Source: Mucilaginibacter lacusdianchii
Lineage (GTDB): Bacteria > Bacteroidota > Bacteroidia > Sphingobacteriales > Sphingobacteriaceae
DNA length: 64,000 bases
Direction: 5' to 3'
Assembly (NCBI RefSeq): GCF_009770985.1
Contig: NZ_WSRW01000001.1
Span: forward strand, 806,001-870,000
Below are positions 43,029 through 52,332 of the stretch, one piece after another; within the stretch, counting starts at the first letter, position 1; every line of letters begins with the position of its first letter. Both the position numbers and the translations under genes were made by a program. The notes below the pieces were generated by a model, which was not told the origin of the DNA, searched no databases, and saw only the letters and a list, made by a program, of their open reading frames with translations.

Positions 43029-44030
43029 CTATCCTATCACTCTAGGCCCAGTATCATTAATGGTAGATACATAAGCCTGCGAGCCAATTTTTAAACCGGT
43101 TAAATGCTGCTGCAGCTTTTGAGTGATCTGCCTTGCAATTTCTTCATTCCGGGCAAAGGCAAAAACAGACGGACCTGAACCTGATATACCAAAGCTTACC
43201 GCACCGGCTTCCATAGCCAGTTCGCGTAATTTGTAAAAATCCGGGATCAAAATAGAGCGCACCGGCTCTACCAGCACATCCTGCATGCTACGGCCAATCA
43301 GGTCAATATCTTGCATAAATAAACCGCTTACCAAACCTGCAATATTACCCCACTGTGTAACGGCGTCTTTCATGTTAATTTGCTTGCGGATAATTTGCCG
43401 AGCCTCGCGGGTGGGCACATCTACTTCTGGGAACACCACGGCACAATACAAATCTTTAGGATGCGGCAGACGAATTACATCCAGCGGATCATAACTACGA
43501 ATCAATACAAAACCACCCATCAAGGCTGGGGCTACGTTATCAGCATGGCCGTTTCCGCAAGCCATCTCCTCGCCTTTCATGGCAAAAGGCAATAATTTAG
43601 CTACATCCGTTTCATCGCCTAACAGGGTTTTAACGGCAAACAAACCTGCTACTGTACTGGCCGAGCTGGAACCTAATCCGCTGCCTATCGGCATTTTTTT
43701 ATGCAGCTCGATATCCAAACCAATGTCTGTACGGCCTATGCTTTCTAAATAATGCTGTACACTTACACTTACCGTGTTTTTAGCCGGATGAAGTGGCAAC
43801 CGGCCATCATCTCCGGTAATTTTACTGATGGTGATGCCGGGCTTATCTGTCAACCGCATAATCACCTCATCGCCCGGCTCGTTCACGGCAAAGCCCAGCA
43901 CATCAAATCCACAAACCACGTTGGCCACGGTAGCCGGAGCAAATACTTGGATGCTATCGCTCCCGTGCTTCCTAAAAGCTGAAGTTTGATTTTGGATAAA
44001 TGAAGTTCCCTGTTGTATTTCTTGTTCCAT
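43029..44030 (-). CDS. thrB: Homoserine kinase
   Basis: GHMP kinase phosphorylating homoserine, 333 residues. It shows SIQVFAPATVANVVCGFDVLGFAV near the N terminus, the GHMP motif KKMPIGSGLGSSSASTVAGLFA (ATP loop PIGSGLGSSSAS), and the C-terminal GAVSFGISGSGPSVFAFA. The frame is open to 44081, but the extra residues are encoded by the heptamer array after thrA, so the ATG at 44030 is chosen. Middle gene of thrABC. Confidence 0.95.
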   Translation of the reverse strand: MEQEIQQGTSFIQNQTSAFRKHGSDSIQVFAPATVANVVCGFDVLGFAVNEPGDEVIMRLTDKPGITISKITGDDGRLPLHPAKNTVSVSVQHYLESIGRTDIGLDIELHKKMPIGSGLGSSSASTVAGLFAVKTLLGDETDVAKLLPFAMKGEEMACGNGHADNVAPALMGGFVLIRSYDPLDVIRLPHPKDLYCAVVFPEVDVPTREARQIIRKQINMKDAVTQWGNIAGLVSGLFMQDIDLIGRSMQDVLVEPVRSILIPDFYKLRELAMEAGAVSFGISGSGPSVFAFARNEEIARQITQKLQQHLTGLKIGSQAYVSTINDTGPRVIG

Positions 44031-44043
44031 TTTAAAAGAAAAT

Positions 44044-44071
44044 CTTGATCTTACTTCTTGGCTCTCGTCTC
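44044..44071 (-). repeat. Purine-rich heptamer array between thrA and thrB
   Basis: Four heptamers on the mRNA strand (GAGACGA, GAGCCAA, GAAGTAA, GATCAAG) begin immediately after the thrA stop codon. Same type as at 42986-43020. Confidence 0.6.
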
Positions 44072-46521
44072 TAATTCGCACCTACGTTAATCAAATCTGC
44101 AAATACACCAGCTGCAGTTACTTCGGCACCGGCGCCAGGCCCTTTTACCACCATTGGCCGCTCTTTATAACGGTCGGTGGTAAAGGCAATAATATTGTCG
44201 CTGCCCGACATGCTAAAAAACGGATGACTTTCATCTACCATTTGTAAACTGATAGAAGCTTTTCCATCGTCCAGTTTACCAATATAGCGCAACACTTTGG
44301 CGCTATTTTCGGCTTGTTGTTTAATGTTATTGAAATATGCATCTTCGGCCAACAGGGCAGCATAAAACTCGTCTACGGTTTGCGCGTCTAAACATGCTTG
44401 TGGCAGTATATTTTCAATTTCCACATCTTCGGCTTCCATTTGATAACCGGCATCGCGGGCCAATATTAAAATTTTGCGCATAAAGTCTTTTCCACTTAAA
44501 TCATCGCGAGGGTCGGGTTCGGTATAACCTTTTTCTTGAGCGGTTTTTACCACGTCATGAAAACTTGCCTCGCCTTTAAAGTTATTGAAGATGAAAGAGA
44601 TAGTGCCCGATAAAATGGCTTCAATTTTTTGCACACGATCGCCGCTTACCATTAAATCTTTCAAAGTACGGATGATAGGCAGCCCTGCACCCACGTTTGT
44701 TTCGTAAAAGAAATCGACGCCATGCTTGCGGGCAGTTTCTTTAAACATTTTGTACTGGCTGTACGAAGCTGAATTACCAATCTTATTACAGGTAACGATA
44801 GAAATAGTAGCTTTAAAAACCTCTTCGTAAACAGTAACCGGCACTGGGCTGGCGGTATTATCTATAAACACGCAATTAGGCAGGTTCATGCTTTTCATCC
44901 GGGCCACAAATTCTTGCAAATTGGCTGGCTGACCGTACTGCTCTAATTCATCCTGCCAGCTGTCTAATGATAAGCCATCGGAGTTAAAGAGCATCTTTCG
45001 GGTATTACTGATACCTGCAATTTTTACCTGGATACTGTTATTCTGCTCTAAAAACTCGGTGTGCTGTTTAAGTTGCTTGATAAGTGTTTTACCAATGTTG
45101 CCGGTACCCAAACAAAATACATGCAGTGTTTTGTTGAATTGAATAAAGAAGGCATCGTGCACGGCATTTACCGCCTTGGCCAAATCGGTAGCAGATATGA
45201 TTACCGATATATTATACTCAGATGAGCCCTGCGCAATAGCCCGAACATTGATACCATTACGGCCCAAGGCATGAAACAACCGCCCCGACATGCCCGGCGT
45301 TTGCTTCATATTTTCGCCCACGATGGCTAATACAGCTAAATTACCTTCAATAACAGGTTTATCCAGTTTATTGGCGGCCAATTCCAACTCAAACTCCTGC
45401 TCCATTAACTGACAAGCCCGTTCGGCATCTACCGGATTAACAGCAAACGTGATGCTATGCTCGGACGAGGATTGCGTGATTAACACCACATTAATTTGCT
45501 CTCGGGCAAGCAGTGAAAACAAGCGACCGCTGAAACCTGCCTTGCCTACCATACCACTTCCCTGCAAATTAATGATACTAATGCTATTGATAGAAGATAT
45601 ACCTTTAATAGCCAAATTGGAGTTACGGCAATCATGACGAATAACAGTACCTTCAAAGCTTGGTTCAAAAGTATTTTTAATTACAATTGGAATTTTCTTC
45701 AAAAATGCCGGGATCATAGTTGGCGGATAAATAACCTTAGCGCCAAAGTATGATAGTTCCATAGCTTCGGTATATGATAACTCGGGCAGTGAAAAAGCCT
45801 TTTTAACAATGCGCGGGTCGGCAGTCATCATGCCGTTCACATCAGTCCATATTTGAATTTCACTGGCGGTAAGGGCTGCACCCAAAATAGCAGCGGTATA
45901 ATCACTGCCACCACGGCCTAAAGTAGTTACTTGTCCAGCATCGTTACTGGCAATAAAGCCGGTTACAAAAAACAGTTTGTCTTTACTTTCTGCGGCCAAA
46001 TTTCGAACTAATAATTCGGTTAATGCAGTATTTACCTTTGCCTGCCCAAAACTGCTGTCGGTTTTAATTACTTCTACAGCATCTACAAATAACACGTCAG
46101 GGAAATACTGCAAAGCCATACGGCTCAGCATCAATGTTGAACAACGTTCGCCGTAGCTTAAAATAAGGTCGCGTGTTTTAGCGGTTAGCTCACGCAAAAT
46201 ATACACCCCTTGCAATAAATCCTCTAGCTGGTTAAAATAGATTTTGAGACGGGTAAATACCGGGTTTTGATGCGGAATTTCCAGCAACTGTTTAACTACC
46301 TCAAAATGCCGGCTTTCCAGTTCGGCCAATTGCGCAGTAAACTCCTGACCAGATGCAGCCAGTTCGGCCATTTCGGTGAGCAAATTAGTAACGCCACTCA
46401 TAGCCGATAATACTACTACCAGGTCTTGATCTGCCTGATGTTCGTGCTTTACAATGTCCATTACGGCACTAATGCTTTGTACCGAACCTACTGAAGTACC
46501 TCCAAATTTTAAGACTTTCAT
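44071..46521 (-). CDS. thrA: Bifunctional aspartate kinase / homoserine dehydrogenase
   Basis: First and third enzymes of the aspartate-to-threonine branch, fused, 816 residues. The kinase part (about 1-295) has MKVLKFGGTSVGSVQSI, TLGRGGSDYTAAILGAAL and WTDVNGMMTADPRIV. Two ACT-type regulatory segments follow (about 310-450: GSGMVGKAGFSGRLFSLLAREQINV, MKQTPGMSGRLFHALGRNGINV). The dehydrogenase part (about 460-816) has HVFCLGTGNIGKTLIKQL, TNVGAGLPIIRTLKDL and EPDPRDDLSGKDFMRKILILARD. ACT domains suggest feedback by threonine. It starts 10 nt after the attenuator terminator. Confidence 0.97.
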   Translation of the reverse strand: MKVLKFGGTSVGSVQSISAVMDIVKHEHQADQDLVVVLSAMSGVTNLLTEMAELAASGQEFTAQLAELESRHFEVVKQLLEIPHQNPVFTRLKIYFNQLEDLLQGVYILRELTAKTRDLILSYGERCSTLMLSRMALQYFPDVLFVDAVEVIKTDSSFGQAKVNTALTELLVRNLAAESKDKLFFVTGFIASNDAGQVTTLGRGGSDYTAAILGAALTASEIQIWTDVNGMMTADPRIVKKAFSLPELSYTEAMELSYFGAKVIYPPTMIPAFLKKIPIVIKNTFEPSFEGTVIRHDCRNSNLAIKGISSINSISIINLQGSGMVGKAGFSGRLFSLLAREQINVVLITQSSSEHSITFAVNPVDAERACQLMEQEFELELAANKLDKPVIEGNLAVLAIVGENMKQTPGMSGRLFHALGRNGINVRAIAQGSSEYNISVIISATDLAKAVNAVHDAFFIQFNKTLHVFCLGTGNIGKTLIKQLKQHTEFLEQNNSIQVKIAGISNTRKMLFNSDGLSLDSWQDELEQYGQPANLQEFVARMKSMNLPNCVFIDNTASPVPVTVYEEVFKATISIVTCNKIGNSASYSQYKMFKETARKHGVDFFYETNVGAGLPIIRTLKDLMVSGDRVQKIEAILSGTISFIFNNFKGEASFHDVVKTAQEKGYTEPDPRDDLSGKDFMRKILILARDAGYQMEAEDVEIENILPQACLDAQTVDEFYAALLAEDAYFNNIKQQAENSAKVLRYIGKLDDGKASISLQMVDESHPFFSMSGSDNIIAFTTDRYKERPMVVKGPGAGAEVTAAGVFADLINVGAN

Positions 46522-46530
46522 AAACGTTTG

Positions 46531-46571
46531 TTAAAACAAAAGCGCCTTCCTGTTTTAGAGGAAGGCGCTTT
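46531..46571 (-). terminator. Attenuator terminator upstream of thrA
   Basis: On the minus strand a perfect 12-bp GC-rich stem (46571-46560 with 46550-46539) and a 9-nt loop are followed by UGUUUUAA. It lies between the leader peptide stop and the thrA ATG. Its left arm plus loop (46565-46557) is complementary over 9 positions to the end of the leader peptide gene (46614-46606), so a competing antiterminator can form. Confidence 0.9.
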
Positions 46572-46602
46572 GCTGGTTTTTGTTATTGTTTACACCATAC
46601 GG

Positions 46603-46668
46603 TTACCTTCCTCCTAGCTTTATGCCGGTGGTAATAATAATGGTAATAATGGTGTTGTTAATAGTCAT
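46603..46668 (-). CDS. thrL: Threonine operon leader peptide, 21 residues
   Basis: ATG at 46668 to TAA at 46603, 22 codons. The peptide starts MTINNTIITIIITTG and has 5 Thr and 7 Ile, 12 of 21 residues. The run codes for both end products of the branch, as in the enterobacterial thr leader, which is known to work by ribosome stalling. The last codons (GGA GGA AGG) form the antiterminator strand. A ribosome reaching the stop would cover them, while one stalled at Thr/Ile would not. The gene is followed at once by the terminator and thrA. Confidence 0.88.
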   Translation of the reverse strand: MTINNTIITIIITTGIKLGGR

Positions 46669-46852
46669 GTACTTGCGTTGTGCTAACGATTGTAAATTAA
46701 AGTGATAATTTTCAGATAAGCAAGCTTTTGTAATATTTTATTTAAATTCTATAGAATTTATAGATTTTACAGATGATGATCCTTTTTAGCCAACTTTTAA
46801 AGTTAAATAAGTAAATCAGTATAGTAAAACAATCCAAAAAAGCTCAGAAAAC
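46669..46852. other. Promoter region of the thr operon, no gene seen
   Basis: AT-rich 184-bp stretch upstream of thrL. It must hold the operon promoter, but I find no TAnnTTTG match on the minus strand. Nothing else is recognisable. Confidence 0.4.
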
Positions 46853-47075
46853 AAAAAACCATCTAACTTTTTGGGCCAGATGGTAGCAGTGTATTGTAAT
46901 TGTGTATCCCGGTGCAATATAATTTCGCTTTTAAATAAAAGGAGTATAAATTTTAAAACAATTCCCTTCAAATAAAGCAACTATGCTAAATTTTGTTTAA
47001 AATATTTTCACACAACAAACAAAAACAAGCACAATTTAAAGAAACAACCGTGTCAAAGATTGACGACGACTTCTT
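46853..47075 (-). ncRNA. Candidate small non-coding RNA between glnA and the thr operon
   Basis: On the minus strand a good promoter match (47109-47081) is followed by about 220 nt containing no ATG, ending in CCATCT/AGATGG (46883-46878 with 46864-46859) and a run of six U. A small perfect hairpin GTCAA/TTGAC lies near the 5' end. No open frame fills the region, so an independent non-coding transcript is plausible. I cannot match it to a known RNA family. The terminator stem is short (6 bp). Confidence 0.4.
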
Positions 47076-47080
47076 TTGCA

Positions 47081-47109
47081 CAAAAATAATATTATTTACC
47101 AACAACAAA
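47081..47109 (-). promoter_or_regulatory. Promoter of the candidate non-coding RNA
   Basis: Minus strand TTTG (47109-47106), 17-nt spacer, TATTTTTG (47088-47081): a full match to the Bacteroidota -33/-7 consensus. Confidence 0.5.
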
Positions 47110-47238
47110 CCGAAATAATTCTAATGCGATGATTATTTAATGTAAAATTTACACTAAGCGTACAAAGCGTTAAATCTGCACCTTTCCGATTATCATACTG
47201 ATGATAAAGCGCCATTACGCGAACCTATTTTAAACAAA

Positions 47239-47265
47239 AAAGCCTTCGGAAAATCCGAAGGCTTT
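47239..47265 (-). terminator. Terminator after glnA
   Basis: Perfect 12-bp stem (47239-47250 and 47254-47265) with a 3-nt loop, followed on the minus strand by a U-run. It lies 20 nt after the glnA stop. Confidence 0.9.
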
Positions 47266-47284
47266 GGCTTTATATAAGTTTGAA

Positions 47285-48298
47285 TTAAACTTGTGCAGAT
47301 TTAACTGTTTTAATAATACGGGCAGCCACTTTGTATGGATCGGCAGCTGAATTTGGACGACGATCTTCCAGATAACCGCTCCAGCCTTTTTGCACAGTGA
47401 ACAGCGGGATACGGATAGAAGCACCACGGTCAGATACACCGTAGCTATAGTCATGAATAGAAGCAGTTTCGTGCTTACCGGTTAAACGCTGCTCGTTATC
47501 GGCACCGTAAACTTCAATATGCTCGGCTACTACCGGACGGAAAGCTTCTAAAACTTTGGTATAAGTTTCTTGGCTGGCTGCAGTACGCAATAAAGTGTTC
47601 GAGAAATTAGCGTGCATACCAGAACCGTTCCAGTCTAAAGTACCTAACGGTTTACAGTGCCAGTTGATAGAAACACCGTATGATTCGCCGATTCTTTCCA
47701 GTAAATAACGGGCAACCCAAATTTGATCGCCAGCTTCTTTGGCACCTTTGGCAAAAATTTGGAACTCCCACTGACCGGCAGCTACCTCGGCATTAATACC
47801 TTCAACGTTTAAGCCAGCCTCTAAACAAACGTCCAAATGTTCTTCAACAATTTCGCGACCGAATGCATTGTTAGCACCTACAGAGCAGTAGTATGGACCT
47901 TGCGGAGCTGGATAGCCATTTACAGGGAAACCCAATGGTTTATTGGTTTCCGGATCCCACAAAAAGTACTCTTGCTCAAAGCCAAACCAGAAATCATTAT
48001 CGTCATCTTCGATAGTAGCACGGCCGTTTGATTCATGCGGCGCTCCTTCTGAATTTAAAACCTCGCACATTACTAAATAACCGTTTTTCCTTTGTGGATC
48101 TTCACAAATAAAAACAGGTTTTAATATACAATCAGATGAACCACCTGGTGCTTGCTCAGTTGACGAACCATCAAAGCTCCAGTTAGGGCAATCTTCTAAT
48201 TTGCCGCTAAAATCTTTTTCAATTTTTGTTTTGCTACGTAAGCTTTGAGTGGGTTTGTAACCATCAAGCCAGATGTACTCTAATTTAGCTGCTGCCAT
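47285..48298 (-). CDS. glnA: Glutamine synthetase, class II (eukaryote-like)
   Basis: ATP-dependent ligation of ammonia to glutamate, 337 residues, much shorter than class I enzymes (about 470). It begins MAAAKLEYIWLDGYKPTQSL with the beta-grasp segment PNWSFDGSSTEQAPGGSSDCIL. Catalytic motifs are WFGFEQEYFLWD, NVEGINAEVAAGQWEFQI, NGSGMHANFS, HIEVYGADNEQRLTGKHETAS and SDRGASIRIP, all typical of GSII. Monocistronic with its own terminator. The porin-like gene is divergent across a 1-kb spacer. Confidence 0.96.
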   Translation of the reverse strand: MAAAKLEYIWLDGYKPTQSLRSKTKIEKDFSGKLEDCPNWSFDGSSTEQAPGGSSDCILKPVFICEDPQRKNGYLVMCEVLNSEGAPHESNGRATIEDDDNDFWFGFEQEYFLWDPETNKPLGFPVNGYPAPQGPYYCSVGANNAFGREIVEEHLDVCLEAGLNVEGINAEVAAGQWEFQIFAKGAKEAGDQIWVARYLLERIGESYGVSINWHCKPLGTLDWNGSGMHANFSNTLLRTAASQETYTKVLEAFRPVVAEHIEVYGADNEQRLTGKHETASIHDYSYGVSDRGASIRIPLFTVQKGWSGYLEDRRPNSAADPYKVAARIIKTVKSAQV

Positions 48299-49353
48299 TG
48301 TGATTATTTAATTAATTGGGACAATTTTGAATTGGGTTAATTTATAATAATTACCTATAGTGTGTGAAATTACACCTTTTTTAATGAAATATGCAATATT
48401 TATAACTGCTTTTTTACAATTTTCAATTTTTATCAGGATTTCGTTACTTAAATCGTACCACGATATAGAAATTTACTTATCTTAAACTACTGCGCATTAT
48501 ATAATCTAGCCGTTAAAACGGCCTACCTCTGCAAACCGTTACAACAACCAAAATACTTTATAAGCAATGCTTGAATACTATTAATCGCAAAAGTTTAACA
48601 CCTTCCTTATATAGTTGTACTGAAGCAAACATTTATAAATTTTTTTCTTCTTTATATCTATTACTACAATAATCTACCACAAAGTAAAACTCTTTTTTCA
48701 AATAAACCTTCAATAACATTACTTTTTTTGTCTAATTCTCAGTTTTTCACATCAGTAAATGAATAAACATATCATATTTGTCATATAAAATTCTTTCTTA
48801 AATTATTTTGCTATATATTTAGCTCATAAACATTTAAAATTTATATAAAAGCTGCGCTAACCCAATATTTACACCTCACTATCTAATAATTTTTAAGTAA
48901 ATAAAAATAAAACATAATATATCACTATTATATCATTATAAAATGCTACTAATCTCAATTATTTACGGTCAAACAACATGGATAATTGAGTAAAAGCGAA
49001 TCAGACTTTTTTAAACATAACACTCCTATTTACGCAAGAGATGATAACGCGACCAGCATCAATTGTTTGCTTAACGGTGTATCGAACAAACCGCTTACAG
49101 CATAAATAAAAGCTTAATTAAGTAAAGGCGCTGTATGCTACATATTAATACTTAACACTATTTAACTGTAACAGCAAAGGCTTAAGCAGCCTGCGCATAT
49201 TCCTTTGTTAATTATACCAAGGCTTTAGTAAGCCTTGTCGACATATATAGATTTACTGACCATTTTTTACAGGTTGCTAGTTTTCAACCTGCAAGCCATT
49301 GTTGTGCTTAAACTGACCTGTTTTGATTAATCAACCTTAATTATTTCACACTC
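48299..49353. other. 1-kb AT-rich intergenic region between divergent glnA and the porin-like gene
   Basis: No convincing gene on either strand; only very short open frames. It must contain both divergent promoters. Two hairpins lie near the porin side: an 8-bp perfect stem with a 4-nt loop (49218-49225 and 49230-49237), and a 7-bp stem with an 8-nt loop (49270-49276 and 49285-49291). No TAnnTTTG box in a sensible position and no clear sigma-54 site was found by eye. Confidence 0.5.
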
Positions 49354-50421
49354 ATGAAGACAACCTTTTTACTTTTATCACTGCTTATTACAGGGTTAAC
49401 GGCCCGATCGCAAGACACAACCAAAACCACCCCTGCCCCGGCCGATCCCGGACTAACTATTTTTGGCTCGGTAGATACTTATTACAAGTATGATTTTGCG
49501 GGCAAAAAAAACGCAAATATTGCTACCAGCTTTGCCAACGAACCAAATTCAATATCTATTGGCATGGTTGATTTAGGCGTAAAAAAGAAGTACAACAAAG
49601 CCCTATTTGTAGGCGAACTTTCATTTGGCCCCAGGGGGCAATCACAATCCCTCCCAAATGCGGCCGGCTTGTATGATGAAGCGGTAAACAGTTTTCACAT
49701 CCAAAACCTATATGTAGGATATGATTTGACCGACAAGCTGAACGTAACAGCAGGCTATATGGCTACCTTTGTGGGTTATGAAGTAATATCACCGGCAGGT
49801 AACTTTAATTACTCCACTTCCTATTTGTTCACCAACGGCCCATTCCAAAATGCCGGTATTAAATTTACTTATACGGTAAGCGATAAATTTAGTGTAATGG
49901 CCGGATTGTTTAACGACACCTGGAATTACTATCAATCATCACGTGATGTATCAACCTTTGGCGCACAGATATTTGTTAGTCCGGTTAAAGGGTGGAATGC
50001 TTATTTGAATTTACTAACCGGCTATGCATCGGGTACCGAGGTTGATTTAACCACATCCTACCAGATAACCAATATGTTTAAACTAGGACTTAACGCAGCA
50101 TCTTTTTCGGCCCCCAACAGCTCAGGTGGCTTTACGGGCGTAGCGTTGTATCCACAGGTAGCAGTATCAAGTGCGGTAACATTGGGTTTAAGAGGCGAAT
50201 ACTTTAAGTCGAAATCGGCCAGTGTAAATACCTATTCGCGTATTGCTCCAGACGATAATGTAAAAGCATTCACCCTAACAGCAAACGTAAAAGCAGGTCC
50301 ATTAACTTTTATACCCGAAGTACGGTTAGATAAAGCCGGTAAAGACACCTTTGTAAAAAGCAACGGTAATCCAAGTAAATCGGCCGGGCAGTTTCTTTTC
50401 GCTGCCGTTTATGCTTTTTAA
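49354..50421 (+). CDS. Outer-membrane beta-barrel protein, OmpL/porin-2 like
   Basis: Exported protein of 355 residues with a signal peptide (MKTTFLLLSLLITGLTARSQ). Alternating amphipathic strands run throughout (VDTYYKYDFAG, GELSFGPRGQ, FHIQNLYVGYDLTDKLNVTAGYMATFVGYE) and it ends in an aromatic C-terminal residue (FLFAAVYAF), the outer-membrane sorting signal. The pattern is the putative beta-barrel porin-2/OmpL-like family, often seen near ammonium transport or nitrogen genes in Bacteroidota. Placement opposite glnA fits a nitrogen link, which is inference. Confidence 0.88.
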   Translation: MKTTFLLLSLLITGLTARSQDTTKTTPAPADPGLTIFGSVDTYYKYDFAGKKNANIATSFANEPNSISIGMVDLGVKKKYNKALFVGELSFGPRGQSQSLPNAAGLYDEAVNSFHIQNLYVGYDLTDKLNVTAGYMATFVGYEVISPAGNFNYSTSYLFTNGPFQNAGIKFTYTVSDKFSVMAGLFNDTWNYYQSSRDVSTFGAQIFVSPVKGWNAYLNLLTGYASGTEVDLTTSYQITNMFKLGLNAASFSAPNSSGGFTGVALYPQVAVSSAVTLGLRGEYFKSKSASVNTYSRIAPDDNVKAFTLTANVKAGPLTFIPEVRLDKAGKDTFVKSNGNPSKSAGQFLFAAVYAF

Positions 50422-50443
50422 TACACAAAACTTTAATAACTTT

Positions 50444-50477
50444 AAGAGATTGCCACTTTACAACGTGGCAATCTTTT
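50444..50477 (+). terminator. Terminator after the porin-like gene
   Basis: 10-bp perfect stem (50447-50456 and 50465-50474), extended by a wobble and two A-T pairs, with an 8-nt loop and a T-run. Confidence 0.87.
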
Positions 50478-50481
50478 GCTT

Positions 50482-51069
50482 ATGATGAAAATCGCATCAC
50501 TACTTCTGCTACTCTGTGCGAGCCTTGTTGCTTTTGCACAAAAGGAATTACTGGTTTTAAACGAACAGAATAAGCTAACGTATTTTCAAATTAAAAATAT
50601 ACCGGCCAACAGTTCTACTGAATCAATGAATTATACAGTTGATTTTTTAAAGCGCAACTATCCAGGCATCACCTTATATAAAGATGATGTTAAGGACAGC
50701 ACACTCGAAGGAAATGGTAAGGTACTGCTATATAAAAAATCCATGTTATCCGGTCAGGAAGATGGTGAAGTTACCTATCAACTAAGAATAGATTTTAAGA
50801 ATGGCAAATACCGCCTTTTATTAACCAACTTTAATTACACCCCATATAAGCGTACACGTTTTGGCACCTTTGCCCCGGTGGCAGGCATAGTGGTATCGCT
50901 AGATAATCCTGGTAAAAGTATTGGCGCAAAGCAAGCAGACAACTATTTAAATCAAATTGGCGCTTACAGTGCTGCTTTTGATAAGCAGTTGGAAGCTTAC
51001 CTGCAAAATCCTTTAGCCAGTAAAGAGAACAAGCCGGCACTTAAAAAAGTAAATACCACAAACTGGTAA
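50482..51069 (+). CDS. Exported DUF4468-like protein
   Basis: Exported protein of 195 residues with a signal peptide (MMKIASLLLLLCASLVAFAQ). The body (LTYFQIKNIPANSSTESMNY, then DGEVTYQLRIDFKNGKYRLLLTNFNY) has the DUF4468 TBP-like-fold pattern common in Bacteroidota. The C-terminal part is helical (ADNYLNQIGAYSAAFDKQLEAYL). The open frame starts at a TTG at 50476 inside the terminator tail, so the double ATG at 50482/50485 is preferred. Function unknown. Confidence 0.82.
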   Translation: MMKIASLLLLLCASLVAFAQKELLVLNEQNKLTYFQIKNIPANSSTESMNYTVDFLKRNYPGITLYKDDVKDSTLEGNGKVLLYKKSMLSGQEDGEVTYQLRIDFKNGKYRLLLTNFNYTPYKRTRFGTFAPVAGIVVSLDNPGKSIGAKQADNYLNQIGAYSAAFDKQLEAYLQNPLASKENKPALKKVNTTNW

Positions 51070-51076
51070 CTGGCAA

Positions 51077-52327
51077 TTAAGCGTTTCGTACCTGCCCATT
51101 ACCCTTAATCAGCCATTTGTAACTTGTCAGCTCTTCCAAACCCATTGGGCCACGGGCGTGCAGTTTTTGGGTACTGATACCAATTTCGGCACCTAAACCA
51201 AATTGGGCACCGTCGGTAAAAGCGGTTGAAGCATTTACATATACAGCGGCGGCATCCACCTGGGTCAAAAAAATTTCAGCAGCGGCATCATCTTCTGTAA
51301 TAATAGCCTCACTGTGTTTAGAACTGTATGTGGCAATATGATCTAAGGCCTTATTTAAACCGCTCACTGTTTTGATGGCCATTTTGTAAGATAAAAATTC
51401 GGTACCAAAGTGCTGGACGCTGGCATGATGAAGCAAATTATTTGGATAGTAACCAAATAAAGCCTGATAAGCCTGCTCATCTGCAAAAACTTCAACCTGT
51501 TTTTCGGCCAGTGTACCCACTAATCGAGATAAATCCTCCAAACGGCTTTCGTGAATCAATAAGCAATCCAACGAATTACAAACACTTACCCGGCGGGTCT
51601 TTGCATTATAAATAATAGCACTCCCTTTTTCGGCGTCGCCAGAGGCATCAAAGTAGGTATGTACAATACCAGCACCGGTTTCTATAACTGGCACTTTACT
51701 ATTTTGCCTAACATAATCAATTAATTGCTGGCTACCTCGGGGTATCAATACATCTACATATCCAACAGCATTTAACAACGCAGCAGTTGCCTCTCTTTCG
51801 ACAGGCAAAAGCGTAGCTGCGTTAATATCAACTCCAAACTGCCCCAATACGCTATGAATTAACGCAACTATAGCCTTATTAGAATACATGGCGTCACTGC
51901 CGCCTTTTAATACACAAATGTTCCCTGTTTTAAAACACAGGGAAAACACATCGAAAGTAACGTTAGGCCGGGCCTCATATATCACACTAACCACACCCAA
52001 TGGTACTCGTACTTTAGATAAAGCCAGGCCACTAGGCAACACGTTTTGCAAAAGCACCTTACCTAAAGGACTTTTCATACCGGCCACATTAATCATATCA
52101 TCAGCAATATCCTGTATTCGGCCGGGGGTAAGTTTTAACCGGTCATATTTAGGGTCAGCAACGTCCATCCGGCTTAAATCTTTTTGATTTTCGGCTAGCA
52201 GAAAATCTGTTTCCGCTACGGCAGTTTGTGCTACGGCTACTAAAATTCTGTTGGTGATATCAGTCGGCAAACCTGCTAAACTGCGACTTGCTTTTACAGC
52301 GTTTTCAAAATAGCTGGTATACTCCAT
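51077..52327 (-). CDS. proA: Gamma-glutamyl phosphate reductase
   Basis: NADPH-dependent reduction of gamma-glutamyl phosphate, the second step to proline. The 416-residue product shows [56 protein letters not shown], and the catalytic Cys in [18 protein letters not shown] context (here [15 protein letters not shown]). It ends [32 protein letters not shown]. Lies 5 nt after proB on the same strand. Confidence 0.96.
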   Translation of the reverse strand: MEYTSYFENAVKASRSLAGLPTDITNRILVAVAQTAVAETDFLLAENQKDLSRMDVADPKYDRLKLTPGRIQDIADDMINVAGMKSPLGKVLLQNVLPSGLALSKVRVPLGVVSVIYEARPNVTFDVFSLCFKTGNICVLKGGSDAMYSNKAIVALIHSVLGQFGVDINAATLLPVEREATAALLNAVGYVDVLIPRGSQQLIDYVRQNSKVPVIETGAGIVHTYFDASGDAEKGSAIIYNAKTRRVSVCNSLDCLLIHESRLEDLSRLVGTLAEKQVEVFADEQAYQALFGYYPNNLLHHASVQHFGTEFLSYKMAIKTVSGLNKALDHIATYSSKHSEAIITEDDAAAEIFLTQVDAAAVYVNASTAFTDGAQFGLGAEIGISTQKLHARGPMGLEELTSYKWLIKGNGQVRNA

Positions 52328-52332
52328 ATAAT

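Noticed and set aside
48380..48420. Sigma-54 promoter before glnA
   Set aside because: A TTGCA stretch exists on the minus strand, but the required upstream GG at -24 is absent.
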